From Spirochaetaceae bacterium (lineage in GTDB: Bacteria; Spirochaetota; Spirochaetia; Treponematales; Treponemataceae), in NCBI GenBank assembly GCA_017618015.1, contig JAFZVC010000074.1:62001-126000 (forward strand): a stretch of 64,000 nt of DNA, in the 5' to 3' direction. Of this stretch, positions 51,677 to 59,279 are shown piece by piece. The notes beneath the pieces are model-generated. The model did no database searches. It was not told where the DNA came from and was given only the letters and a program-made list of their open reading frames with translations. A program made the position numbers and the translations under genes. Within the stretch, counting starts at the first letter, position 1. The number at the start of each line of letters is the position of its first letter.

Positions 51677-51685
51677 TGCTATAAT
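51677..51685 (+). promoter_or_regulatory. Extended -10 of lepB, leaderless
   Basis: TG-C-TATAAT (51677-51685), then exactly six bases to the ATG at 51692. A T9 run (51662-51670) lies in the spacer; no good -35 or ribosome site. Confidence 0.65.
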
Positions 51686-51691
51686 TATTAT

Positions 51692-53542
51692 ATGTCAAAG
51701 AAAACTGTTGCAACAAATGCCGCCGCGCCGTCAGAGTCGGTGCAGACGACTTCAATTTCAAAGAAACTTGTTATAGCTAATATCGCTTCAGCCGCGCTGT
51801 GTGTGCTGTTCTCTTTCTTCCAGATACATTTTGTAGGTGATATTTCGGTACTGGCTTTCCCGCTTTCAGTCCTGTTTTCAGTGCTGCTCTCACTTGTAAA
51901 TGCTAAAGTTCTGCTTGGCGGCGGTAATGTGAAATACGTCGGTGTTTTGCGGAAATTCAACGAATATGTTCCTTTCGTAATGCTTTTGTCGTTCGTTCTC
52001 CGCCGCGCTGGAGAGAACGGAACTTCCTGGGGCTATGACCTTATTACGGTGATTCTTTGGGTTCTGCTTACTGCGGCATCGATTTTTGCTTGCTTTTATC
52101 TTTCAGAGAAGCGTGTTTGCCGTGACAATCCAGTTTTTAAGGCACAGCGCGAAGAAAACCCGCTGAAAAAACGAAAGGGTGCGGTTCGTGTTGCGATAGA
52201 GGCTGTTAGCTGGATAGATGCCTTTATTCAGGCGGCTTTTACCGTTGCGCTGCTCAATATTTTTGTTTTCCAGCTTTACGAAATCCCGTCAGAGTCGATG
52301 GTGCCTGAATTCCTTATAAAAGACCGGGTTTTTGTGTTCAAAACTACATCTGGTCCAAAGTTCCCGCTCTCTAACATCGGGCTTCCGTGCCTGCGCTCCT
52401 ATGACAGGGGCGATATTGTTGTTTTTAGGAATCCGCATTACGAGAACGACCAGAAGAGCGAGGTGAAGAACTTTGTCTCTACGCTTGTGTATATGCTTAC
52501 GTTCACTCAGGTCAACCTGAATGTAGACGAGGACGGAGCGCAGAAGGCAGATCCGCTCGTTAAGCGTGTTACCGGTGTCCCCGGCGAGCAGCTGATGCTG
52601 CAGGACGGCGTTCTTTACAGCCGTACAGCAGCTGATCCGGTGTTCAAGCCTGTCGAGGCTGACGCGACTTGGGCAGAGTGGAATGTTTCTGCTTTGTCCG
52701 CTGAGTTTCTTAAGAACGTAGAGACAATTCCGATTACTGGCGATATGTACAACGCGCTGCTCGCCGTGGAAGAAGCCCGCCGCAACATGAGTTACGCAGA
52801 AGCCGCCGCCGAAAGCCGCCGCATAGCAGCCCGTTTCTTGGAAATAAGGAACCTTGTTAACCCGACGCTTGCTGGAGAAGCCGCGAGCGATATCGTGTCA
52901 AAGTCTGATATGTACGTGACGACGCTTTTTAACAAGGCGGATGCGCTTTATATAAAGCTGCTTTCAGTTGAGGGCGGCGCGGAATGGCTTGCTGAATTCC
53001 TTACGTCGTGGATTCCGGTTTACGAAAAGTCCGTTGCGGCGGGAAACACTGAAATAAACGGAAACTTGTACGATGAGTCGATGTTCCGTTTCAACATAAT
53101 GATAAAGAACTGCCTTGGTAACCTTATCCTGCGCAGTGCGGAAATGAGTCTTGAAGGACTTGGAGCTTCCGCCCGCACGACCGATGCGACGAGAACGAGC
53201 CTTCTGCAGGAAGCGAACCGTTATGTGCTGTACGCTGTGCTGAACGAAAGCCGAAATATGCCGGTGTTCCCGGCGAACGACGCGAACGGAAACCCACAGT
53301 ATATTCCTGAGGGTAACTATTTTATGATGGGCGACAACCGTTTCAACTCGCTCGATATGCGCCATTCCTATGACCAGAAAACGATTCCTGTTACGGAATT
53401 TGATCCATACTCCGCATATTATAAGTCGAATGTTGATCCGCAGTATGTGAGCGAAAGTCGCATCCTTGGTTCACCGAACCTGCGCTTCCTGCCGCTTAGC
53501 CGCTTCGGTATTCCGGGACAGACCGCCGAAGTCCGCAACTAG
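51692..53542 (+). CDS. lepB: Signal peptidase I, long spirochaetal form
   Basis: 616 residues (usual length 180-330). Residues ~25-195 contain four to five hydrophobic helices. The catalytic Ser is in YEIPSESMVP (~203) and Lys in LVKRVTGVPGEQ (~291); later boxes GNYFMMGDNRFNSLDMR (~545). Between ~315 and ~520 about 200 residues, largely helical, are inserted where other enzymes have a short loop. Cleaves signal peptides at the outer face of the inner membrane. It starts at 51692, 6 nt after a -10 box. Confidence 0.88.
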   Translation: MSKKTVATNAAAPSESVQTTSISKKLVIANIASAALCVLFSFFQIHFVGDISVLAFPLSVLFSVLLSLVNAKVLLGGGNVKYVGVLRKFNEYVPFVMLLSFVLRRAGENGTSWGYDLITVILWVLLTAASIFACFYLSEKRVCRDNPVFKAQREENPLKKRKGAVRVAIEAVSWIDAFIQAAFTVALLNIFVFQLYEIPSESMVPEFLIKDRVFVFKTTSGPKFPLSNIGLPCLRSYDRGDIVVFRNPHYENDQKSEVKNFVSTLVYMLTFTQVNLNVDEDGAQKADPLVKRVTGVPGEQLMLQDGVLYSRTAADPVFKPVEADATWAEWNVSALSAEFLKNVETIPITGDMYNALLAVEEARRNMSYAEAAAESRRIAARFLEIRNLVNPTLAGEAASDIVSKSDMYVTTLFNKADALYIKLLSVEGGAEWLAEFLTSWIPVYEKSVAAGNTEINGNLYDESMFRFNIMIKNCLGNLILRSAEMSLEGLGASARTTDATRTSLLQEANRYVLYAVLNESRNMPVFPANDANGNPQYIPEGNYFMMGDNRFNSLDMRHSYDQKTIPVTEFDPYSAYYKSNVDPQYVSESRILGSPNLRFLPLSRFGIPGQTAEVRN

Positions 53543-53576
53543 CGGGCTTGTCAGCGCGTTTCCGTGAGGTGGCTTT

Positions 53577-54248
53577 GTGTACAGACTTTTCGTCATAGAA
53601 GACGATACAGGTATTGCATCCGCGATTTGCGACCAAGCCGCGATGTGGGATATGGAAACACGCACTGTCCACGATTTCCGTAACATTGCCGCCGAAGTCG
53701 CCGATTTCTCGCCGCACATCATTTTGCTCGACATAAAGCTTCCGTGTTTCAACGGTTTTCACTGGTGCACGGAAATCCGTAAGTTTTCGCGCGTGCCGAT
53801 AATCTTTATTTCTTCTGAATCAGACAACATGAACGTCATCATGGCGATGAACATGGGCGGCGATGACTTTATCGCGAAGCCGTTCGACCAGAACGTGCTG
53901 ATGGCGAAAATTCAGGCGTTGTTGCGGCGGACGTATGATTTTGCGGCTTCTGTTCCCGTTATGGAACATCGCGGCGTAATCCTTGATATGGGCGAAAATT
54001 CCGTTTTGTATAACGGAAAGCGCATTGAGCTTACGAAAAACGAATACCGCATTTTGCTTACGCTTATGCAGAACAAGGGCTGTGTTACGAGCCGCGAGAA
54101 GCTTATGGAAGCGTTGTGGCAGACGGACTGCTTTGTTGACGAGAACACGCTTTCCGTCAACGTCGGACGGCTTCGGAAAAAGCTTGAGGCGGAAGGGCTT
54201 GCTGATTTTATCGCGACGAAATTCGGCGAAGGGTATATAGTTAAGTAA
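53577..54248 (+). CDS. OmpR-family response regulator (BceR-like)
   Basis: 223 residues. Receiver with acidic pocket VIEDD and Asp in IILLDIKLPCFNGF (~52); C-terminal winged-helix DNA-binding domain (IELTKNEYRILLTLM, VNVGRLRKKLE). 26 nt before the sensor gene. GTG start preceded by GAGGTGG. By gene type it should control the BceAB-like transporter at 61338; a 21-bp-spaced direct repeat upstream of that operon may be its site. Confidence 0.88.
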   Translation: MYRLFVIEDDTGIASAICDQAAMWDMETRTVHDFRNIAAEVADFSPHIILLDIKLPCFNGFHWCTEIRKFSRVPIIFISSESDNMNVIMAMNMGGDDFIAKPFDQNVLMAKIQALLRRTYDFAASVPVMEHRGVILDMGENSVLYNGKRIELTKNEYRILLTLMQNKGCVTSREKLMEALWQTDCFVDENTLSVNVGRLRKKLEAEGLADFIATKFGEGYIVK

Positions 54249-54277
54249 TACGATTTGTTTTTTTTCGGACGGTTTTG

Positions 54278-55288
54278 ATGAAGTTTTTCCTTAAGTATAT
54301 TAGCCAGTTCAAGACTTTTTTTATCGTGTTTTTTGCAGGCGCGATTTTTTTCTCCGTGACTTTTTATCTGTATCACATTCCGGTTATGGCAGTGATTTAT
54401 CCGTCTGTTGTATGCGTTGTGTTTTCGCTGCTTGTGCTTGCTGTGCGGTTCAATTCGGAAAAAAAGCGACACAAGTATTTACAGGATTTGAAAAATTGCG
54501 TTCCCGAGCTGCCACAGAACCTTTTTGCGCAGACGATATGCGAAAATGATTTTGAGGAATTGCTGCGTATTCTTTGCGCAAATATTGCGGAACTTAATAC
54601 GCAGAAAGACGCGCAGTACGCCGACATGCAGGATTACTACAGTCTGTGGGTGCATCAGGTGAAAACGCCGATAACAGCGATGAAACTGATGCTGCAGAAC
54701 GAAAAATCTGCTTCTTCCGCACGGCTCCAAGCCGATTTGCCCCGCGATTTGGGGCGCGAATTACACCGTATAGAGCAGTATGTGGACATGGCTCTTACGT
54801 TTATCCGGCTTGAGTCTGAGACAACGGACTATGTAATCAAAGAGCATGAGCTTGATGATATTATAAAATCCGCCGTGCGGGGCTTTGCCGGCGAGTTCAT
54901 AAGCAGACATCTGCGGCTTATTTACAATGAGTGCGGCAAGAAAATTGTTACTGACGCTAAGTGGTTTTCGTTTGTTTTGGAGCAGGTGCTTTCGAACGCT
55001 CTCAAATACACGCCTGAAGGTTCTGTTTCCATTTTTGTCGAGAATGATGACACGCTCTGTATACGCGACACTGGAATCGGTATAAACCCGGAAGATTTGC
55101 CGCGCGTCTTTGAGAACAGCTACACAGGCAGGAACGGACGCGGAGAAAGCTATTCGTCGGGAATAGGGCTTTACTTGTGCCGGCGTATCTGCAACAACTT
55201 GAACCACACGATTTCGATAGAATCACGTCCGAACGAAGGTACGACAGTGCGGATAGGCTTTGGCCGCAGGGCAGAAAGACTGGAGTAA
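54278..55288 (+). CDS. Sensor histidine kinase (BceS-like, intramembrane-sensing)
   Basis: 336 residues. Two transmembrane helices within the first 60 residues and almost no extracellular loop. Phospho-His in WVHQVKTPITAMKLML; N-box EQVLSNALKYTP; G1 box IRDTGIGINPEDLP; G2 box SSGIGLYLC. This layout belongs to kinases that sense peptide stress through a BceAB-type transporter. ATG 54278 preferred to TTG 54275. The following BceAB genes are displaced by 6 kb of GH5 genes. Confidence 0.88.
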   Translation: MKFFLKYISQFKTFFIVFFAGAIFFSVTFYLYHIPVMAVIYPSVVCVVFSLLVLAVRFNSEKKRHKYLQDLKNCVPELPQNLFAQTICENDFEELLRILCANIAELNTQKDAQYADMQDYYSLWVHQVKTPITAMKLMLQNEKSASSARLQADLPRDLGRELHRIEQYVDMALTFIRLESETTDYVIKEHELDDIIKSAVRGFAGEFISRHLRLIYNECGKKIVTDAKWFSFVLEQVLSNALKYTPEGSVSIFVENDDTLCIRDTGIGINPEDLPRVFENSYTGRNGRGESYSSGIGLYLCRRICNNLNHTISIESRPNEGTTVRIGFGRRAERLE

Positions 55289-55304
55289 GCGACCTTCTGG
55301 AGTG

Positions 55305-55330
55305 CAAAAATCCCCGGCTTGGCCGGGGAT
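55305..55330 (-). terminator. Intrinsic terminator after GH5 copy 1
   Basis: Minus strand: ATCCCCGGC/GCCGGGGAT stem with a 3-nt loop, then five T. It sits between the convergent GH5 copy 1 and sensor kinase genes and may stop both. Confidence 0.85.
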
Positions 55331-55336
55331 TCTGCG

Positions 55337-56905
55337 TTACCTATGTTTAAATACAATGTCGTCGATGTAGATGTCGCCGGTGTTTCTGTTTTCCCAATCA
55401 TCAAAGTCGAAATGAAGGGTTTTAAAGCGATTCCAGTCAAATTCTCCACGAGGATCAAGCCATTTGTTTTCCTTGCTTGACCATGCCCCGCTTTCTTTAA
55501 AGTTCGAAAGTGGAATTTCAACCGTTACCCATTCGCCGACTTTATAATCAGAAGCTTTAATTGTAAAACCCAAATTCCACGGCAGAAATCCTTCTTCGTC
55601 AGAATCTGCAAGATTAAGACGGAATTCCTGCTTGGCACTCGTAAACTTTACGGCAAAGCTGATGCTATAAGCATTATGGTTTTCTATCACTTTTGATAGA
55701 ACTTTTTTTGGAAGAGTTAAAAGGAAATTACTCGATTGAACAGGGTAAGACACCTTTGCACATAGTTTGTGGGAATCGTCAGTTGTAGCAGATTTTACAT
55801 TAAACATACTTTTTGTGCTTGTTCCTTTTGCTGCAAGACCATCGTAGACGACATAAGGTTTTTGCGGGAAAGCTTTGAGCTCAAGGTTTGCATTTGCAAC
55901 AAGCGATTCATCGGGCATCTTAAAGCCGTAGGCTTCCAAAGCGTATTGATCAATATCATCAGGGAAAATTAATGATAAATCTTCTGTTTCCAAAAATCCG
56001 AAATCGAAATCAATTCCCCATGTGCAATAAGGAATGTTGTATTCGTTTAGCGCCGCAACTGTTGTATTCATCCAAACAAGGCGATCAACTGGCATTGATC
56101 TTGCAGCTGCTCCAATTTCGCCTGCCCAGACTCTTACATTATTCTTTTTTGCCCAGGTTGCGACTTTCTTTATCTGGGAATTTATATATTTTACAGTTCC
56201 CTGCTGGGGATATTTTTCTTCAATTTCAATTTTTCCAAACCATCCAAGGCTGGGGTTTAATTCTGGCATACGGCGTTTGTCATAAGGAAACGGTAAATAC
56301 TTTACATCTTGAGCCGGACCATGTGTTCCCTGGTTGGTAAATGGCCCCGGTTCATAAAAATGGAATGCGTATATAAGATTTGGATCTTCATACGGCTTCA
56401 TATTTACAAGGTCATCAAGGCTGTCAAAGTTTGCACATGTTACAACAACAGTATGTTTTGTGTCGTACTGTCTGATAATGGCAAGAATTTCTCTTTGGAT
56501 TTTATCCCAGCAGTCCAAAAGATTTTTAGGCGGTTCGTTCTTTATTTCATAAATGATATATTCGCTTCTGTTTTTGTAGCGTTGTGCTAATTGTGGCCAC
56601 AAAGCCTTTAAATGGGTTTCATATGTTTCTGGCGGTATAGTGTTTTGTATTTCTATAGCACCAAAAGAGTGATCGTCTATAACAAGATAAATCTGATATT
56701 TTTCTGCCCAGTCGCAAACCTGATCAAGTTTTTCTAAAACTACGTCATTTACTTTGCCGGTGTTTATTGGTTCCATCTGAAATTCGAACATAATAGGAAG
56801 TCTTACAACATCAACACCCATGCTTTTAAGACAGGCAAAGTCCGCTTCATCATATTTATTCAAATCAGGAAGACCATCAGTACCTGTTCCAAACCAATCA
56901 GTCAT
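55337..56905 (-). CDS. GH5 glycoside hydrolase, copy 1 (signal peptide out of frame)
   Basis: 522 residues in the open frame. GH5 catalytic domain: general acid Glu in IYEIKNEPP, nucleophile Glu in VRVWAGEIG, plus GVDVVRLPI. A C-terminal ~170-residue beta-sandwich (CBM-like, ending GDIYIDDIVFK) follows. The frame opens upstream into a lipoprotein signal (ILLIFACFALTAC) with no start codon of its own. The natural ATG at 57054 is separated from it by a G7 tract that shifts the frame after 17 codons. Translation from 56905 would give an unexported enzyme. Probably endo-beta-1,4-glucanase or mannanase. Confidence 0.8.
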   Translation of the reverse strand: MTDWFGTGTDGLPDLNKYDEADFACLKSMGVDVVRLPIMFEFQMEPINTGKVNDVVLEKLDQVCDWAEKYQIYLVIDDHSFGAIEIQNTIPPETYETHLKALWPQLAQRYKNRSEYIIYEIKNEPPKNLLDCWDKIQREILAIIRQYDTKHTVVVTCANFDSLDDLVNMKPYEDPNLIYAFHFYEPGPFTNQGTHGPAQDVKYLPFPYDKRRMPELNPSLGWFGKIEIEEKYPQQGTVKYINSQIKKVATWAKKNNVRVWAGEIGAAARSMPVDRLVWMNTTVAALNEYNIPYCTWGIDFDFGFLETEDLSLIFPDDIDQYALEAYGFKMPDESLVANANLELKAFPQKPYVVYDGLAAKGTSTKSMFNVKSATTDDSHKLCAKVSYPVQSSNFLLTLPKKVLSKVIENHNAYSISFAVKFTSAKQEFRLNLADSDEEGFLPWNLGFTIKASDYKVGEWVTVEIPLSNFKESGAWSSKENKWLDPRGEFDWNRFKTLHFDFDDWENRNTGDIYIDDIVFKHR

Positions 56906-57024
56906 GTTTACGCCTTTTGTAAAAGGCAGCGGTTCAACTTCTGAAACCGGTTCGGTTGATAGACATGCGGTGAGCGCGAAGCATGCAAAAATCAGCAGGA
57001 TTAAGAATTTACAGGTAGAGAACG

Positions 57025-57031
57025 CCCCCCC
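57025..57031 (-). repeat. Poly-G tract (G7) in the signal-peptide codons of GH5 copy 1
   Basis: Seven C on the plus strand (G7 in the mRNA), ten codons after the conserved ATG at 57054. The signal peptide is in frame with the enzyme only for G5 or G8; G7 reads to a stop 17 codons after the ATG. One added G would restore the protein. Confidence 0.75.
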
Positions 57032-57103
57032 GTACGTTTGTGTAGTAGTTTCATGAAAAAACCTCTCTTTTTATTAGTCGCCGCGCAAAACGGCGTTAGA
57101 ATC

Positions 57104-57112
57104 ATTATAGCA
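57104..57112 (-). promoter_or_regulatory. Promoter of GH5 copy 1 (conserved in all copies)
   Basis: Extended -10 TG-C-TATAAT on the minus strand. Its leader has a CGCCG/CGGCG hairpin and AGAGAGG before the ATG at 57054. Near-identical sequence lies upstream of copies 2 and 3. Confidence 0.7.
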
Positions 57113-57168
57113 CAGATTTTTGATTTTTTGTTGAACAGCAAATTAAATTAGGGAAGGTAGCATACAAC

Positions 57169-57210
57169 AAAGAGCAGCTCTTGTATAAACCGATATACAT
57201 GCTGCTCTTT
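57169..57210 (-). terminator. Hairpin terminator after GH5 copy 2
   Basis: Inverted repeat AAAGAGCAGC (57169-57178)/GCTGCTCTTT (57201-57210). An inner TGTATA/TATACA pairing extends the stem. It lies 21 nt past the copy 2 stop. The T-run is short. Confidence 0.6.
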
Positions 57211-57231
57211 GTGCTGGAAGAATTATAGGCT

Positions 57232-58800
57232 TTACTTCTGTTTAATTACAACGTCGTCGATGTAGATGTCGCCGATTTTTTTACCGTCAAAATCATCAAA
57301 ATCGAAATAGATGGATGAAAATCTGGCCCAGTCAAATTTACCCTGTGCATCAAACCATTTGTTTGCCTTGCTTGACCATGCACCGCTTTCTTTGAACTTT
57401 GAAACTGGAATTTCGACAGTTACCCATTTCCCAACCTGATAATCAGAAGCTCTTATTGGAACAGTAATATTCCAAGGAGGCAGTTCTTCTCCTTCGTCTG
57501 TATCTGAAAGGTTAAGCCGGAATACCTGATTAACATTCGAAAATTTTACAGCAAAACTAATATAAAAGGAATCATGGTTTTCTATAACTTTTGATGTGAC
57601 TAACTTTGGTAGGGAAAAAGCCATATTGCTCTGTTGAACAGGGTATGATACCATTGCGCAATATTTGTGAGAATCATCAGCGTTAACAGTTTTAGCATTA
57701 TACATATTCATGCTTGTTCCTTTTGTTGTAATACCATCATAAACAATAAAAGGCTTTTTGGGAAAAGCTTTAATCTCAAGGTTTGTTTTTGCAGCAAGCG
57801 ATTCATCAGGCATGGTAAAGCCATATGCTTCCAGAGCTTGTTTATCAATATCATCAGGGAAGATCATGGATGCATCTTGTGTTTCAAGAAATCCAAAACT
57901 ATAATCAATTCCCCATGTACAATAAGGAATATTTTCGTCTTTTAATGCTGCAACGTTTGCCTTGATACAAACAAGACGATCAGCTGGCATCGTTCTTGCG
58001 GAGGCTCCTATTTCACCTGCCCACACTCGAACTTTATTTTTCTTGGCCCAGGCGGCGATTTTCTTAACCTTGTTATTTATATTCTTTTCGTTTCCATACT
58101 GCGGATAGTTGGTTTGAAGGTCCCTTTTTAACCAATCTTCAAGATCATCACTAAGTTTTGGCATACGAGATTTATCATAAGGAAATGGTAAATCCTTTAT
58201 TTTAGAGGCCCAGCCTTCTTCTCCCTGCATCACAAACAACTGAGGCTCATAAAAATGGAATGTGTAGATCAAATTATCATCTTTATATGGTTTCATTTTT
58301 ACAAGGTTATCAGGATTAGACCAGTTTGCACAGGTAACAACAATAGTGTGTTTTGTGTCGTACTGTCTGATAAGTTCAATCGTTTCTTTTTGAATTTTAT
58401 CCCAACTCTTCGAAAGATTTTCCGGTGGCTCGTTTAATATTTCATAAATGATATATTCGCTTCTGTTTTTGTAACGTTGAGCTATCTGTGGCCATAAAGC
58501 CTTTAAATGCGTTTTATATGTTTCTGGCGGTATAGTATTTTGTATTTCCTGTTCATTAAAAGAATGATTATCTATGACAAGATAAATCTGATATTTTTCT
58601 GCCCAGTCACAAACCTGATCAAGTTTTTCGAATACGATGTCAGTTACTTTGCCGGTGTTCTTTGGTTCCATAATCCACTCGAAATGAATAGGAAGTCTTA
58701 TAACATCAACACCCATGCTTTTAAGACAGGCAAAATCAGCTTCATCATATTTATTCAAATCAGGAAGACCTTCATAACCTGTTTCAAACCACTTAAGCAT
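57232..58800 (-). CDS. GH5 glycoside hydrolase, copy 2 (signal peptide out of frame)
   Basis: 522 residues in the open frame. Same architecture as copy 1: IYEILNEPP acid/base, VRVWAGEIG nucleophile, and a C-terminal GDIYIDDVVIK domain. The protein is clearly paralogous to copies 1 and 3 but diverged along its whole length. As in copy 1, the lipoprotein signal (FALTAC) is upstream in the frame. The ATG at 58948 is out of frame because of a G6 tract, so it reads only 14 codons to a stop. G5 or G8 would give a full lipoprotein. ATG 58800 is the first start in the enzyme frame and would give a cytoplasmic product. Confidence 0.8.
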   Translation of the reverse strand: MLKWFETGYEGLPDLNKYDEADFACLKSMGVDVIRLPIHFEWIMEPKNTGKVTDIVFEKLDQVCDWAEKYQIYLVIDNHSFNEQEIQNTIPPETYKTHLKALWPQIAQRYKNRSEYIIYEILNEPPENLSKSWDKIQKETIELIRQYDTKHTIVVTCANWSNPDNLVKMKPYKDDNLIYTFHFYEPQLFVMQGEEGWASKIKDLPFPYDKSRMPKLSDDLEDWLKRDLQTNYPQYGNEKNINNKVKKIAAWAKKNKVRVWAGEIGASARTMPADRLVCIKANVAALKDENIPYCTWGIDYSFGFLETQDASMIFPDDIDKQALEAYGFTMPDESLAAKTNLEIKAFPKKPFIVYDGITTKGTSMNMYNAKTVNADDSHKYCAMVSYPVQQSNMAFSLPKLVTSKVIENHDSFYISFAVKFSNVNQVFRLNLSDTDEGEELPPWNITVPIRASDYQVGKWVTVEIPVSKFKESGAWSSKANKWFDAQGKFDWARFSSIYFDFDDFDGKKIGDIYIDDVVIKQK

Positions 58801-58919
58801 GTTTACGCCATTTGTAAACGGCAGGGGTTCGACTTCTGAAACCGGTTCGGTTGATAGACATGCGGTGAGCGCGAAGCATGCAAAAATCAGCAGGATTAAG
58901 AATTTACAGGTAGAGAATG

Positions 58920-58925
58920 CCCCCC
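58920..58925 (-). repeat. Poly-G tract (G6) in the signal-peptide codons of GH5 copy 2
   Basis: Six C on the plus strand, at the same place as the G7 of copy 1. It is flanked by the same ~27-bp insert that copy 3 lacks. G6 is off-frame; G5 or G8 would be on-frame. Confidence 0.75.
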
Positions 58926-58996
58926 GTACGTTTGTGTAGTAGTTTCATGAAAAACCTCTCTTTTTATTAGTCGCCGCGCAAAACGGCGTTAGAATC

Positions 58997-59005
58997 ATTA
59001 TAGCA
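58997..59005 (-). promoter_or_regulatory. Promoter of GH5 copy 2
   Basis: Extended -10 TG-C-TATAAT with the same leader hairpin and AGAGAGG as the other copies, ~50 nt before ATG 58948. Confidence 0.7.
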
Positions 59006-59058
59006 CAGATTTTTGATTTTTTGGGGAAAAATAGCCTTTTGCGGCTGACAACAAAAAT

Positions 59059-59139
59059 ATTATAAAACTTGTAAATATTGCTTAGAAAAACATTATAAAA
59101 CTTGTATTTGGCGCTTGAAAAAGTATTATAAAACTTGTA
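59059..59139. repeat. Three tandem copies of a 33-bp repeat
   Basis: ATTATAAAACTTGTA begins at 59059, 59092 and 59125, an exact 33-bp period; the rest of each unit is similar (AAATATTGCTT, TTTGGCGCTTG, AAATACTGCTT). Located in the 236-nt gap between the promoter of GH5 copy 2 and the end of copy 3. Confidence 0.75.
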
Positions 59140-59153
59140 AATACTGCTTGTGA

Positions 59154-59279
59154 ATTTGCAGCAAAAGAAATTCTGCCAACAACTTTGCGTATAACGCGGA
59201 ACAGGATATCCTCACAATTCCGCATTATGCCGTCTTTGCGCTGGCAGAAGATTTGGCGAAAGGTACTATTTCTGCTTAA
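59154..59279 (+). pseudogene. Fragment of an unidentified protein-coding sequence
   Basis: A plus-strand frame open from a stop at 59151 to TAA at 59277-59279 with no start codon reads NNFAYNAEQDILTIPHYAVF and ALAEDLAKGTISA. It looks like the C-terminal end of a real protein. It overlaps the last codons of GH5 copy 3 on the other strand. Probably a relic left by rearrangement; the parent family was not recognised. Confidence 0.35.

Noticed and set aside
55337-58948. GH5 copies 1 and 2 as simple dead pseudogenes
   Set aside because: The enzyme frames, catalytic residues and promoters are intact; only the G-tract length breaks the signal. This is more like a reversible switch, though a fixed mutation or sequencing error is not excluded.
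59059-59139. CRISPR array
   Set aside because: Only three units in direct tandem with a 33-bp period and no spacers; no cas genes in the window.
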